A stretch of 64,000 bases of DNA, from NCBI RefSeq assembly GCF_014284125.1, contig NZ_JACOFX010000001.1, positions 496,001 through 560,000 of the forward strand, given 5' to 3'. This document shows positions 53,068 to 62,336 of this stretch, one piece after another. A program made the translations under genes and the position numbers. The stretch's first letter is position 1, and the number at the start of each line of letters is the position of its first letter. This DNA is from Undibacterium umbellatum. GTDB lineage: Bacteria > Pseudomonadota > Gammaproteobacteria > Burkholderiales > Burkholderiaceae_D. A model generated the notes under the pieces. That model made no database searches. It saw nothing but the letters and a program-made list of their open reading frames with translations, and was not told the origin of the DNA.

Positions 53068-54930
53068 ATGCATAAACATCTTGTTCGCAACTTGTTCGCT
53101 GTTGCATTGACCCTGCCAAGCTTTGCCTTTGCTGCCCATCCCAATGAGACAGAAGCAGATCGATGGAATTTGAAAGACATGTATCAGACCAAGGCTGATT
53201 GGGATAAAGATGCGATGACGCTGGAGGTGCAGTTAAAACAGTTTCAAACCTGTAGCGGTCACCTGAGCGACAATATTGCCCGCTTCAAGACGTGCCTGGA
53301 CCTGAATGCTGACTTGTGGAAGCGCTATGCCCGTCTGTCCAGCTATGCCTTCCAGTTCCGCGATCAGGATACTGGTGACAATGCTGGTGCAGACCTGGGC
53401 CAGCGCTCCGACATATTGGGTAGTAAAGTGGAAGAAGCAACGTCTTTCCTCAGACCAGAAATTTTGAGTATAGGCGCAAAAAAAATAGCTGCATTCCAGT
53501 CCAAAGAAAAAGGCTTGAAGATCTATACCCATCAGTTAGATGACATCTTGCGTTCCGGCCAGCATACCCTGGATAAAAAAGGCGAAGAAATCGTCGCAAC
53601 CTTTGGTATGGCAACCAATACTGCCAGCGCTGTCTATTCCACCTTGTCAAATGCAGATATGCCATGGCCCAAGGTCAAATTATCGACTGGTGAAGAAGTA
53701 CGCATAGATCAGTCCGCCTATACCAAATACCGTGCGGCCCCCAACCGGGCAGATCGCCAACTGGTATTTGACGCATTCTGGGGCAAATGGAAAGAATTTG
53801 AACGCAGTTATGGCGTAATGTTTTACGAACAATTAAAACGCGACTCAGCCTACGCCAAGATACGCAACTATCCCGATTCTTTGACGCAAGCACTGGATAA
53901 CAACAAGGTGCCACGCGAAGTCTATGACACACTGGTATCGCAAACCAGGGCCAACCTGCCTACCCTGCACCGCTACTTCAAATTGCGCGCCAAACTGCTT
54001 GGGGTAAAAGACCTGCGCTATTTCGACATCTATCCACCCCTGGTATCTGGCGATTTCAAATACACAATCAAGGATGGTGTCAAACTGGTTTTGGAGTCAG
54101 TCAAGCCTTTAGGTGACGACTATGTCAAAGCCATGACCAAAGCCACGACAGAACGATGGATGGATGTTTACCCACGTCCACGCAAGCGCTCAGGCGCATA
54201 CATGAATGGCTCGGCCTACGATGTTCACCCCTACGTGCTGTTGAATTACAACGATGATTATGAATCGGTGTCAACTTTGGGACATGAATGGGGTCATGCC
54301 ATGCATTCCTATCTGGCCAACAAGCACCAGCCTTTCATCAGCGCCGACTACCCAATTTTCACAGCGGAAATTGCATCAACCACCAATGAAGTTTTCTTGC
54401 TTGACCATATGCTGAAGATCGCCAAGAGCGATGATGAACGTCTGTTGTATCTGGGTTCAGCCCTGGAAAACCTGCGCGGCACTTTCTTCCGCCAGGCCAT
54501 GTTTGCTGACTTTGAGCGTGAAGTACATGCCAAGGTAGATAAAGGTGAGTCCCTGACTGGCGAAGCACTGTCGAAAATCTATGGCGACATCCTGAAAAGT
54601 TATCATGGCGACAAAGAAAACATCATGAAAATAGATGATGCCTATGCCGTAGAATGGGCTTATATTCCCCACTTCTACAACCGTTTCTATGTATTCCAGT
54701 ATGCGACTTCCATCGCTGCTGGCTCCATGTTCGCCGATGAAATCCTGAAGGGACAAGCTGGTGCCAGGGATAAATACCTGAACATCCTGAAAGCAGGCGG
54801 TTCTGCTTACCCCTATGAACTGGTCAAGAGCGCAGGTGTGGACCTGGCTTCACCTGCCCCTTATCAGGCCGTATTTGTACGCATGAATAAAATCATGGAT
54901 CAGATTGAAGCGATACAGGCAAAACGTTAA
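53068..54930 (+). CDS. Exported M3-family oligoendopeptidase (PepF-like)
   Basis: 620 residues with a signal peptide (ends FAFAAH), unusual because most PepF enzymes are cytoplasmic. Zinc site HEWGHAMH with His near 405 and 409 and a downstream Glu in FTAEIASTTNE complete the M3 HExxH set. It follows the ABC/aminopeptidase operon on the same strand but is separated by a terminator. Likely degrades short peptides in the periplasm. Confidence 0.92.
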   Translation: MHKHLVRNLFAVALTLPSFAFAAHPNETEADRWNLKDMYQTKADWDKDAMTLEVQLKQFQTCSGHLSDNIARFKTCLDLNADLWKRYARLSSYAFQFRDQDTGDNAGADLGQRSDILGSKVEEATSFLRPEILSIGAKKIAAFQSKEKGLKIYTHQLDDILRSGQHTLDKKGEEIVATFGMATNTASAVYSTLSNADMPWPKVKLSTGEEVRIDQSAYTKYRAAPNRADRQLVFDAFWGKWKEFERSYGVMFYEQLKRDSAYAKIRNYPDSLTQALDNNKVPREVYDTLVSQTRANLPTLHRYFKLRAKLLGVKDLRYFDIYPPLVSGDFKYTIKDGVKLVLESVKPLGDDYVKAMTKATTERWMDVYPRPRKRSGAYMNGSAYDVHPYVLLNYNDDYESVSTLGHEWGHAMHSYLANKHQPFISADYPIFTAEIASTTNEVFLLDHMLKIAKSDDERLLYLGSALENLRGTFFRQAMFADFEREVHAKVDKGESLTGEALSKIYGDILKSYHGDKENIMKIDDAYAVEWAYIPHFYNRFYVFQYATSIAAGSMFADEILKGQAGARDKYLNILKAGGSAYPYELVKSAGVDLASPAPYQAVFVRMNKIMDQIEAIQAKR

Positions 54931-54997
54931 TACATGAAGTCTGATTTTCTGAAAGGATTGAACGACAATTAGCGTTTTCACACGATCAGAAAGCAAC

Positions 54998-55032
54998 TTA
55001 GCCACGCAAGCGAAGCTTGCGTGGCTAAATTT
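54998..55032 (+). terminator. Rho-independent terminator after the M3 peptidase gene
   Basis: 14-bp perfect stem TTAGCCACGCAAGC/GCTTGCGTGGCTAA with a 3-base loop, then ATTTT. Confidence 0.9.
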
Positions 55033-55057
55033 TCATCAACCAGTCATTCCTGCTTTT

Positions 55058-55071
55058 TTGATCCTGATCAA
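55058..55071. promoter_or_regulatory. Exact FNR box upstream of the haemerythrin gene
   Basis: TTGAT-CCTG-ATCAA, an exact match to the consensus. A TAAAGT at 55094-55099 is a plausible -10; with it the box centre lies at -41.5, the class II activation position. Confidence 0.82.
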
Positions 55072-55127
55072 CAGCTGCCTGCCGCTGCCAAAGTAAAGTA
55101 ATAGAAAGAATAGCAAGGAGACACGCC

Positions 55128-55727
55128 ATGTCAGTCAGAAATATTTACCCTGCGTCGCTACGCGTCATACAGGACGAGCACGAACACTTGTCGTCAGTCA
55201 TACAAGGCATGCGTTATTTCGTGCGGCAAATAGAAAGTGGCGGCAACGCGCCTGATCTGAAAGTATTCCGGGCAATGCTGTATTACATCATGGAATATCC
55301 TGAAAAAGTCCATCACCCCAAAGAAGATCAATACCTGTTTGCTAAAATCAAGGAAAGAACACATCAACTCGACAGTGAACTTGATGCCTTAAGTGAACAA
55401 CACAGTAAAGGTGAGTTGATGGTGCATAGGTTATTTCATGCTTTGCTGGACTATGAATTTGGTGGCAAACCTGCTTTTGCACGATTTCGTGATCTGGTGG
55501 AGCAGTACGCCCATTTTTATTTTGCCCACATGCGCGCAGAAGAAGAGCGCATCATGCCCATAGCCAGGCAAGTGCTGAATGACCAGGACTGGAAAGAAGT
55601 TGATGCCGCATTTTTGGAAAACCGCAAAATGCTGGATGATGCTGGCGAACGTTACAAATATGAGCAACTATTTTCACTCATCGTCAACATCGCTCCTGCG
55701 CCTATAGGCGTTGGCGACCCAATTTAA
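55128..55727 (+). CDS. Haemerythrin-like protein
   Basis: 199 residues of the HHE cation-binding/haemerythrin family, binding a di-iron site that carries O2, NO or senses oxygen. The pattern of His/Glu motifs: DEHEHL, HHPKEDQ, EQHSKG, YAHFYFAHMRAEEERI. Strong AAGGAG before ATG. Upstream is an exact FNR box, consistent with expression under low oxygen. Confidence 0.92.
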   Translation: MSVRNIYPASLRVIQDEHEHLSSVIQGMRYFVRQIESGGNAPDLKVFRAMLYYIMEYPEKVHHPKEDQYLFAKIKERTHQLDSELDALSEQHSKGELMVHRLFHALLDYEFGGKPAFARFRDLVEQYAHFYFAHMRAEEERIMPIARQVLNDQDWKEVDAAFLENRKMLDDAGERYKYEQLFSLIVNIAPAPIGVGDPI

Positions 55728-55749
55728 ACCAAGAACTCGATAAAAAAAT

Positions 55750-56658
55750 CTAGCGCCGCGAAGACAGGATAATGCCACCGACGATGCACATAAATGCCAG
55801 CGCATGAAACACATGCGGTGTTTCCCTCAAAAAGGCAGCTGACATCAGGGCGGCAAACAGGGGCGTCAGGTTGTTGAAAAAAGCAGCAATATTCGGCCCT
55901 ACCCTTTGTACGCCCAAGCCCCAGCAACGAAAAGCAATCACTGCCGGGCCGATGGCAACAAAAGCCAGGGCCGCGAATAGCATGGGGCTCCAGTGTATTG
56001 TCGACTTAGCAACAACCCATTCAGTTGCAGAAAATAAGCCGGACCACAATACACCAAAGCTGACTTGCGCCAGTAAGAAATCAGCCCAGTGATTGCGTAA
56101 CTCACCATCGTTACCGCGCGTCAGCAACCAGCTATAGACTGACCAGGTGATGGTGGCAATGATCATGAAAATATCGCCAAGAACCAGATGCAGCGACAGC
56201 AATTGCCTTATTTCACCACGGCTTAAGACAATCAACACACCAACGATAGACAATACTGCACCGGCCAGTTGCCAGCGAGAGACCTTGGCCTGGAAGAACA
56301 GGCTACCAACCATCATCATCCATACCGGCATGCTGGCCGCAACAAGTGTGACGTTAATCGGTGTAGAGCTCTGCAAGGCCAGGTATTGCAAGGCATTGTA
56401 CAAACCCACACCTAGCAAACCCAATAATGCATAGCGCCGCCAGTTACGCCACAACATGCTATCGCGGCGATAAATATGGAAAGCCATGGGCAAGAGTATC
56501 AAAAAGGCCAATACCCAACGTATGAAGTTCAGTGTAATTGGCGGCACCATCTCATGAATCATACGCCCGACGACAGCATTGCCCGCCCAGAGCAAAGGCG
56601 GTATGACAAGCAAGAAAATCGTTGCGGGGTTCAGTTTATGATTCATGAATTTCAGCAT
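55750..56658 (-). CDS. EamA/DMT-family transporter
   Basis: 302 residues with ten hydrophobic segments in two EamA repeats, each ending in the usual Gly/Pro-rich helices (FIRWVLAFLILLP near the first, FFNNLTPLFAALM near the end). Such proteins export metabolites such as amino acids. Either ATG 56658 or 56646 could be the start. Directly before it lie a T-rich terminator hairpin and a 12-codon mini-ORF, which may form an attenuator. Confidence 0.9.
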   Translation of the reverse strand: MLKFMNHKLNPATIFLLVIPPLLWAGNAVVGRMIHEMVPPITLNFIRWVLAFLILLPMAFHIYRRDSMLWRNWRRYALLGLLGVGLYNALQYLALQSSTPINVTLVAASMPVWMMMVGSLFFQAKVSRWQLAGAVLSIVGVLIVLSRGEIRQLLSLHLVLGDIFMIIATITWSVYSWLLTRGNDGELRNHWADFLLAQVSFGVLWSGLFSATEWVVAKSTIHWSPMLFAALAFVAIGPAVIAFRCWGLGVQRVGPNIAAFFNNLTPLFAALMSAAFLRETPHVFHALAFMCIVGGIILSSRR

Positions 56659-56662
56659 GCCT

Positions 56663-56707
56663 ATAAAAAAAGCAGGCAGTATCAGGTGTATTAACCCGTC
56701 TGCCTGC
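56663..56707 (-). terminator. Terminator hairpin between hrpA and the EamA gene
   Basis: 8-bp stem GCAGGCAG/CTGCCTGC (56672-56679 with 56700-56707), 20-base loop, seven T on the minus strand. It lies about 75 bases past the hrpA stop and immediately before the EamA start. Confidence 0.78.
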
Positions 56708-56709
56708 CC

Positions 56710-56748
56710 TCAGCATACAACAAGCAAACAAGCTTTGCCTGCGGCCAT
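56710..56748 (-). CDS. Possible 12-residue leader peptide before the EamA gene
   Basis: Minus-strand frame MAAGKACLLVVC followed by stop, located directly before the hairpin at 56663-56707. The ribosome site is weak. A leader ORF followed at once by a terminator is the layout of transcription attenuation, but no competing anti-terminator was confirmed. Confidence 0.25.
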   Translation of the reverse strand: MAAGKACLLVVC

Positions 56749-56781
56749 GCTACTACTCATTTACTAATGATCTATTGACGG

Positions 56782-59700
56782 CTATCGCTGCAAACTTTCC
56801 CACACTTTTTGCAAGCGCTTGACGGACACCGGCATGGGTGTACGCAGCTCCTGGGCAAACAGCGAGACCCTGAGTTCTTCCAGCAACCAGCGAAACTCCA
56901 GCAGTTTTGGATCAGCATCAACACCGGTCTTGCGCGGGTGACGTTGCCAGGCCTGGGCGACACTATTCCATTCAGCCACCAACTTCTGGTCACGCGCCGG
57001 ATCGGCACGCAGCTTGTCCATGCGTACCGTGATCGCTTTCAGGTAACGCGGGAAGTGCGACAATTGGGTGAAATCATTTTCCGCAATAAAGTGCTTGGTC
57101 ACCAGCATCTGCAATTGCGCCTGCATATCGGCAGCAGCTTGCGCATGCGCCTTGATGCCTTGCAGTTTCTTCGGCAATCCATGGTATTCAGCCAGTATCT
57201 GTGCGGCTGTGCGGGCAATTTCATTGGCAAGCAAATTCAACCTGGCCTTACCTTCATCCCTGCGCTTGTTGAATTCACCTGAATTGGCAGGTAAAGGGCT
57301 TTGCAGGAAGGCACTTTCTATGGCGACCTGAATAATCTGGTCACGCAATTCTTCCTGCGAACCCAGCGCCATGAATTGCATGCCCATCTGCTGCAAACCA
57401 GGGATATTTTTTTCCAGGAACTTGATCTGCTCTTTCAACTGCAAGGCAAACAGACGCCGCATGCCTATGCGATGTATACGCGCCGCTTCATCAGGGTCAT
57501 CAAAGACCTCAATATGGCAATGCGTGAGTTTATCCACCAGCGCTGGATAACCAATGAGGGTCTGTTTACCCTGCTGGACTTCCAGCAATTCGGGCAGGCT
57601 GTCGAAAGTCCAGGCTGTCAGGTTTTCCTGTTTTAGTGCCGGAATTGCAGCACCAGTCTGGACGTTGGCAGTTGCTGGTTTCCCGGCATTACGGACTGAT
57701 TTGTCTTCTGCCACAGCAGCCTGCTTGATCGCAACTGGATTTGTATCTAGCAAAGCCAGTTTCTCGGCACTGGCAATACGCTGGAAACTCTCGCGTGCCT
57801 GGCCACCAAATTCCGCCCGCAGGCTGGCCAGGTTACGTCCCATTTCCAGTTGACGGCCATGTTCATCGACGACTTTAAAGTTCATCGTCAAATGCACAGG
57901 CACAGTCTCGAATTTAAAGTCCGTGGTCTTGCACAGCAAGCCTTTTTGCTCGCGTATATCTGCAATCACTGCATCAAGGAAGTTGCCTTTGCCAAAATCA
58001 TTGCGCTCACAAAAGCCTGCTGCATATTCAGGAATAGGCACACAGTGACGACGTATTTTTTGCGGCAAGGACTTGATCAGCAAATGCACTTTTTCTTTCA
58101 GCATGCCGGGTACCAGCCATTCACAGCGGTCTGCCGACACCTGATTAAGCGAAAACAAAGGCACCGTCAGGGTCACACCATCGCGTGGACTGCCAGGCTC
58201 AAAGTGATAACTGAGCTGCAAGGCCACACCTGAGACCTGCATGGTCTTGGGGAATAAATCCGTGGTGACGCCTGCTGCCTCATGACGCATCAGCTCGTCC
58301 TTGTTCAGGTACAAGAGCTTGGGATTGGCCTTGGTCGCTTCCTTATGCCACTCTTCAAACAAGACGGCGTTATAGACATCGACTGGCAAGTGCTGGTCAT
58401 AGAATGCCACAATCAGCTCTTCATCCACCAGCACATCCAGACGGCGTGATTTATGCTCGAGGTTTTCTATCTCACGCACCAGTTTCTGGTTATACGCAAA
58501 GAAAGGGGCACGAGTTTCAAACTCGCCTTCGACCAATGCATCGCGTATGAACATCTCGCGAGCCTCTACAGGGTGCGTCAATCCATACTGGGTTCGCCGC
58601 TGGCTATACACGACCAGACCGTACAGGGTGGCGCGTTCAAAAGCAGATACCTGACCGGCACGTTTTTCCCAGCGTGGTTCACCATAGGATTTTTTCAGCA
58701 GATGCTCGCCAATTTTCTCCAGCCATTCAGGATTGATCTGGGCGATGCAACGGCCATATAGGCGTGTGGTATCCACCAGCTCAGCTGCCATGATCCAGCG
58801 TCCGGCTTTTTTTGCAAGAGTGGAACCCGGCCAGATATAAAACTTGATGCCACGCGCGCCTAGGTAATGCGCTTCTTCATCTGACTTGTAACCGATATTA
58901 CCCAGCAAACCCGTCAATAGAGATAAGTGCAATTGCTCATATGTGGCAGGGGCTTCATTCAAGCGCCAGCCCTGCTCTTTGACGATGGTCAGCAATTGTG
59001 AATGCACTTCACGCCATTCGCGCAAGCGCATCTGGCTCAGGAAATTGGCGCGGCAATTGTCTTGCAACTGGCGATTGGTTTTCTTGTGCTCAATGGCATC
59101 TTCAAACCATTTCCAGATTTTCAGGTAAGACTGGAATTCAGACTTTTCATCGGCAAATTTCTTGTGCGCCATGTCCGCTGCCGCCTGCGCCTCCATCGGG
59201 CGGTCACGCGGATCTTGCACCGACAATGCGGCAGCAATGATCAGCACTTCCTGCAAGGCCTGGTTGTCGCGCGCTGCCAGGATCATGCGACCCACGCGCG
59301 GGTCCAGCGGCAGTTTCGCCAACTGCCTGCCAACCGGCGTCAACTGATTGACTTCGTCCATGGCGCCCAATTCTTGCAAGAGCTGATAACCGTCAGCAAT
59401 CGCCCGGCCTGGTGGCGGCTCTATGAAGGGGAAAGTCTCGACATCAGTCAGGCGCAGCGATTTCATACGCAAAATGACGGCTGCCAGGGATGAGCGCAAA
59501 ATTTCTGGCTCGGTAAATTTTGGTCTTTGCAGATAATCCTGCTCATCGTACAAACGTATGCAAACACCCGCCGCAACGCGACCACAACGACCAGCACGCT
59601 GGTTGGCAGCCGACTGGGCCACTGCCTCTATCTGCAATTGCTCGACTTTATTTCTGTAGCTATAGCGCTTGACACGCGCCAGGCCAGCATCGACGACGTA

Positions 59701-60921
59701 GCGTATACCAGGTACCGTCAGCGAGGTCTCCGCCACATTCGTAGCAAGGATGATGCGGCGTGCATTCGAGATCTTGAATACCCTCTCCTGCTCTTGCGCC
59801 GACAGACGGGCAAACAGGGGCAAAATCTCTACATGCGGTGGATGGTGTTTGCGCAAGGCTTCGGCAGCATCACGAATCTCGCGCTCACCCGGCAAAAATA
59901 CCAGCACGTCACCAGAACCTACCCGGCATAATTCATCAACGGCATCAGTAATGGCCGTCATCAAATCGCGTTCTTTGTCTTTTTCCGTATCCTGTATCGG
60001 GCGATAGCGCACTTCTACCGGATACAATCGGCCCGACACTTCAATCACAGGTGCTGGCGTGGGCTCGCCCCCCCTGGTATCAGCAAAATGATTGGCAAAG
60101 CGCTGGGCATCGATCGTGGCTGAAGTGATGATGATCTTCAGGTCACGACGCTTGGGTAGCAATTGCTTCAGGTAACCGAGCAGGAAATCAATATTCAGGC
60201 TGCGCTCATGCGCCTCATCAATGATGATGGTGTCATATTGTTTTAACAGCGGGTCGGTCTGGGTTTCTGCCAACAAGATACCGTCGGTCATCAGCTTGAC
60301 CGATGCGCCCTTGCTCAGAGTATCGGTAAAACGGACTTTAAAACCAACATGCTCGCCCAACGGCGAATTCAATTCTTGCGCAATACGCTTGGCGGTAGAC
60401 GACGCAGCAATACGGCGTGGCTGGGTATGGCCTATCATGCCTTTTTGACCGCGCCCCAGTTCCAGGCAGATTTTTGGTAATTGCGTGGTTTTACCGGAAC
60501 CAGTTTCACCACAGACAATAATAACCTGATGCTTTTGCAAAGCCTCGGCAATTTCTGCCCGTTTGCCGGATACTGGTAACTCTTCAGGATAGCTGATAGG
60601 TGGCAAGGGATTACGAAATGGCAATGGCGCCTCTTCCCTGGCTGGCCCAGTTACTTTTTTTCTTACGGCTGGAGGTTCGCTTGCAGTTGTCGCAGACTTA
60701 TTGCGATTTGGCTGCGATCTTGTATTCTGTACTTCGGGCGTACGAACTCGCTCAGCGACATTTTCCATTAAAGGCTTGTTGTCAGGCGATTCTGGCTTGC
60801 CAGCTGTTTCGCGCAATTGTTGTCGAAGTTCGCGCAATCCCGATAAACCATCTATCACATTGGGCATTGCTTTTTGGGGGGAGTTTTTAGGTGTTTGATT
60901 TGAAGACATAGCACTTTCCAT
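56782..60921 (-). CDS. hrpA: DEAH-box ATP-dependent RNA helicase HrpA
   Basis: 1379-residue helicase involved in rescue of stalled, collided ribosomes and RNA remodelling. A variable N-terminal 115 residues precede the helicase core: Walker A GETGSGKTTQ, DEAHERS, SAT in ITSATIDAQRF, and QRAGRCGR. The HA2, OB-fold and HrpA C-terminal domains follow. ATG 60909 has a better GGAAAG site than 60921; the difference is four residues. It diverges from the TPR lipoprotein gene. hrpA near argA and yggX is a usual Burkholderiales cluster. Confidence 0.95.
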   Translation of the reverse strand: MESAMSSNQTPKNSPQKAMPNVIDGLSGLRELRQQLRETAGKPESPDNKPLMENVAERVRTPEVQNTRSQPNRNKSATTASEPPAVRKKVTGPAREEAPLPFRNPLPPISYPEELPVSGKRAEIAEALQKHQVIIVCGETGSGKTTQLPKICLELGRGQKGMIGHTQPRRIAASSTAKRIAQELNSPLGEHVGFKVRFTDTLSKGASVKLMTDGILLAETQTDPLLKQYDTIIIDEAHERSLNIDFLLGYLKQLLPKRRDLKIIITSATIDAQRFANHFADTRGGEPTPAPVIEVSGRLYPVEVRYRPIQDTEKDKERDLMTAITDAVDELCRVGSGDVLVFLPGEREIRDAAEALRKHHPPHVEILPLFARLSAQEQERVFKISNARRIILATNVAETSLTVPGIRYVVDAGLARVKRYSYRNKVEQLQIEAVAQSAANQRAGRCGRVAAGVCIRLYDEQDYLQRPKFTEPEILRSSLAAVILRMKSLRLTDVETFPFIEPPPGRAIADGYQLLQELGAMDEVNQLTPVGRQLAKLPLDPRVGRMILAARDNQALQEVLIIAAALSVQDPRDRPMEAQAAADMAHKKFADEKSEFQSYLKIWKWFEDAIEHKKTNRQLQDNCRANFLSQMRLREWREVHSQLLTIVKEQGWRLNEAPATYEQLHLSLLTGLLGNIGYKSDEEAHYLGARGIKFYIWPGSTLAKKAGRWIMAAELVDTTRLYGRCIAQINPEWLEKIGEHLLKKSYGEPRWEKRAGQVSAFERATLYGLVVYSQRRTQYGLTHPVEAREMFIRDALVEGEFETRAPFFAYNQKLVREIENLEHKSRRLDVLVDEELIVAFYDQHLPVDVYNAVLFEEWHKEATKANPKLLYLNKDELMRHEAAGVTTDLFPKTMQVSGVALQLSYHFEPGSPRDGVTLTVPLFSLNQVSADRCEWLVPGMLKEKVHLLIKSLPQKIRRHCVPIPEYAAGFCERNDFGKGNFLDAVIADIREQKGLLCKTTDFKFETVPVHLTMNFKVVDEHGRQLEMGRNLASLRAEFGGQARESFQRIASAEKLALLDTNPVAIKQAAVAEDKSVRNAGKPATANVQTGAAIPALKQENLTAWTFDSLPELLEVQQGKQTLIGYPALVDKLTHCHIEVFDDPDEAARIHRIGMRRLFALQLKEQIKFLEKNIPGLQQMGMQFMALGSQEELRDQIIQVAIESAFLQSPLPANSGEFNKRRDEGKARLNLLANEIARTAAQILAEYHGLPKKLQGIKAHAQAAADMQAQLQMLVTKHFIAENDFTQLSHFPRYLKAITVRMDKLRADPARDQKLVAEWNSVAQAWQRHPRKTGVDADPKLLEFRWLLEELRVSLFAQELRTPMPVSVKRLQKVWESLQR

Positions 60922-61093
60922 TATCCCAGATTTTTGGCAGAGTTGCGCAATGTTGTTTTTTGCTTATTCACTTGCACCCGGCTCAAGCCAATAAATACTG
61001 AGAAGAAATTCCCCCGCAACTTAATCTATACTGAATAAACAAAAACTGAACTGATCATCAATTTTACTTATCGTGATACTTGCGGAGGTCAAG

Positions 61094-62245
61094 ATGAAAA
61101 CCTGGATTATTCTGTTTTTCACATGTTTACTTACAGCCTGCGCGACACCAGCCACGCAAAAACTGGGTGAGCTACACTTCCACGATCAGGAATTTGCTCC
61201 CAGCTCCATCCCCATCGACAAAGATAATGTGCTGACAGTCAGCAAAGAAATGAAATCCTATCTACATCAGGAAATCATGCCTCAGTTAAGCAAACGGGGG
61301 CCGCAAAGAGCTTTGTTTGAAGCGCTCTCAAGCAAGCGCCAGATCAAACTGGAATATGATGCGGAAATGACACGCAATGCCGCTCAGGCATTTGCAGCAC
61401 GCTCTGGCAACTGTTTATCGTTAGTGCTCATGACTGCAGCCTTTGCCAAACAACTGGGTTTGGATGTGCAATATCAAAATGTATTGATTAATGAATCATG
61501 GAGTCGCAATAATGATCTGTACTTTGCTGCTGGCCACGTCAATATCGTGCTGGGCAGGCGACCAGGCTTCTTGCGCAATGCAGATGAATATCATCAAAGA
61601 ATGGTGATAGATTTCTTGCCCCCAGGTGAAATTCTCGGGCAAAAAACAGTATTGATAAGTGAAGCGACTGTGATCGCCATGTATATGAATAATCGCGCGG
61701 CAGAATTACTGGCGCAACACAATGTCAATGATGCCTACTGGTTTGCCCGCGAGGCATTGCGCACCGACCCTGATTTCCTGACAGCCTACAATACGCTGGG
61801 TGTTATTTATCGCCAACACGGCAATTTCCAATTGGCTGAAAATGTATTCAAACAGATATTGACAAAAGAACCCGACAACACGCTGGCTTTAAGCAATCTG
61901 GCTGAAGTCTTGCGCAAATCCGGTCGCCCACTGGAAGCACAGGTCTATTTCAGCCGTCTCGAAGAATTACAACCCTATCCACCTTTCCATTTCTTCAATC
62001 GCGGCCTGGCTGCCATGCAACGTGGTGACTTTGCAGAAGCAAAAACCTTGTTCAAGCGTGAGATAAAACGCGACGCCAACTATGATGAATTTCATTTATG
62101 GCTGGCGCTGGCACACCTGAAGCTGGGTGAAATACCTGATGCGACTGAAGAACTACTCCTGGCCAAGGCCAATAGCACAACCCGCAAAGCCCATGATTTG
62201 TATGTAGGCAAGCTGGAGCGTATCAAGTCAACATATACACACTGA
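61094..62245 (+). CDS. Lipoprotein with transglutaminase-like and TPR domains
   Basis: 383 residues. A lipoprotein signal ends in LLTAC (Cys near residue 17). A papain-like/transglutaminase-type region includes SGNCLSLVLMTAAFAKQLG (Cys) and GHVNIVLG (His); from about 200 to the end are tetratricopeptide repeats. ATG 61094 is chosen since GGAGGT lies just before it and it gives a proper lipoprotein signal; the frame starts earlier at 61073. Function unknown; probably an outer-membrane assembly or peptidoglycan-related protein. Confidence 0.85.
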   Translation: MKTWIILFFTCLLTACATPATQKLGELHFHDQEFAPSSIPIDKDNVLTVSKEMKSYLHQEIMPQLSKRGPQRALFEALSSKRQIKLEYDAEMTRNAAQAFAARSGNCLSLVLMTAAFAKQLGLDVQYQNVLINESWSRNNDLYFAAGHVNIVLGRRPGFLRNADEYHQRMVIDFLPPGEILGQKTVLISEATVIAMYMNNRAAELLAQHNVNDAYWFAREALRTDPDFLTAYNTLGVIYRQHGNFQLAENVFKQILTKEPDNTLALSNLAEVLRKSGRPLEAQVYFSRLEELQPYPPFHFFNRGLAAMQRGDFAEAKTLFKREIKRDANYDEFHLWLALAHLKLGEIPDATEELLLAKANSTTRKAHDLYVGKLERIKSTYTH

Positions 62246-62324
62246 AAACACGGGTTTTGCGAATGAATCTGTCAATGTGTACAATCGACCACGTTGATTG
62301 ACCATCTGTTTTCTCGTCTCAGAT

Positions 62325-62330
62325 TATAAT
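62325..62330 (+). promoter_or_regulatory. -10 element placing the argA transcript start at its ATG
   Basis: Consensus TATAAT whose last base is seven before the A of the argA ATG at 62337, so transcription would begin at the start codon. No consensus -35 at 17 bp; TTGACC lies at 21 bp. Confidence 0.55.
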
Positions 62331-62336
62331 TGGCGG

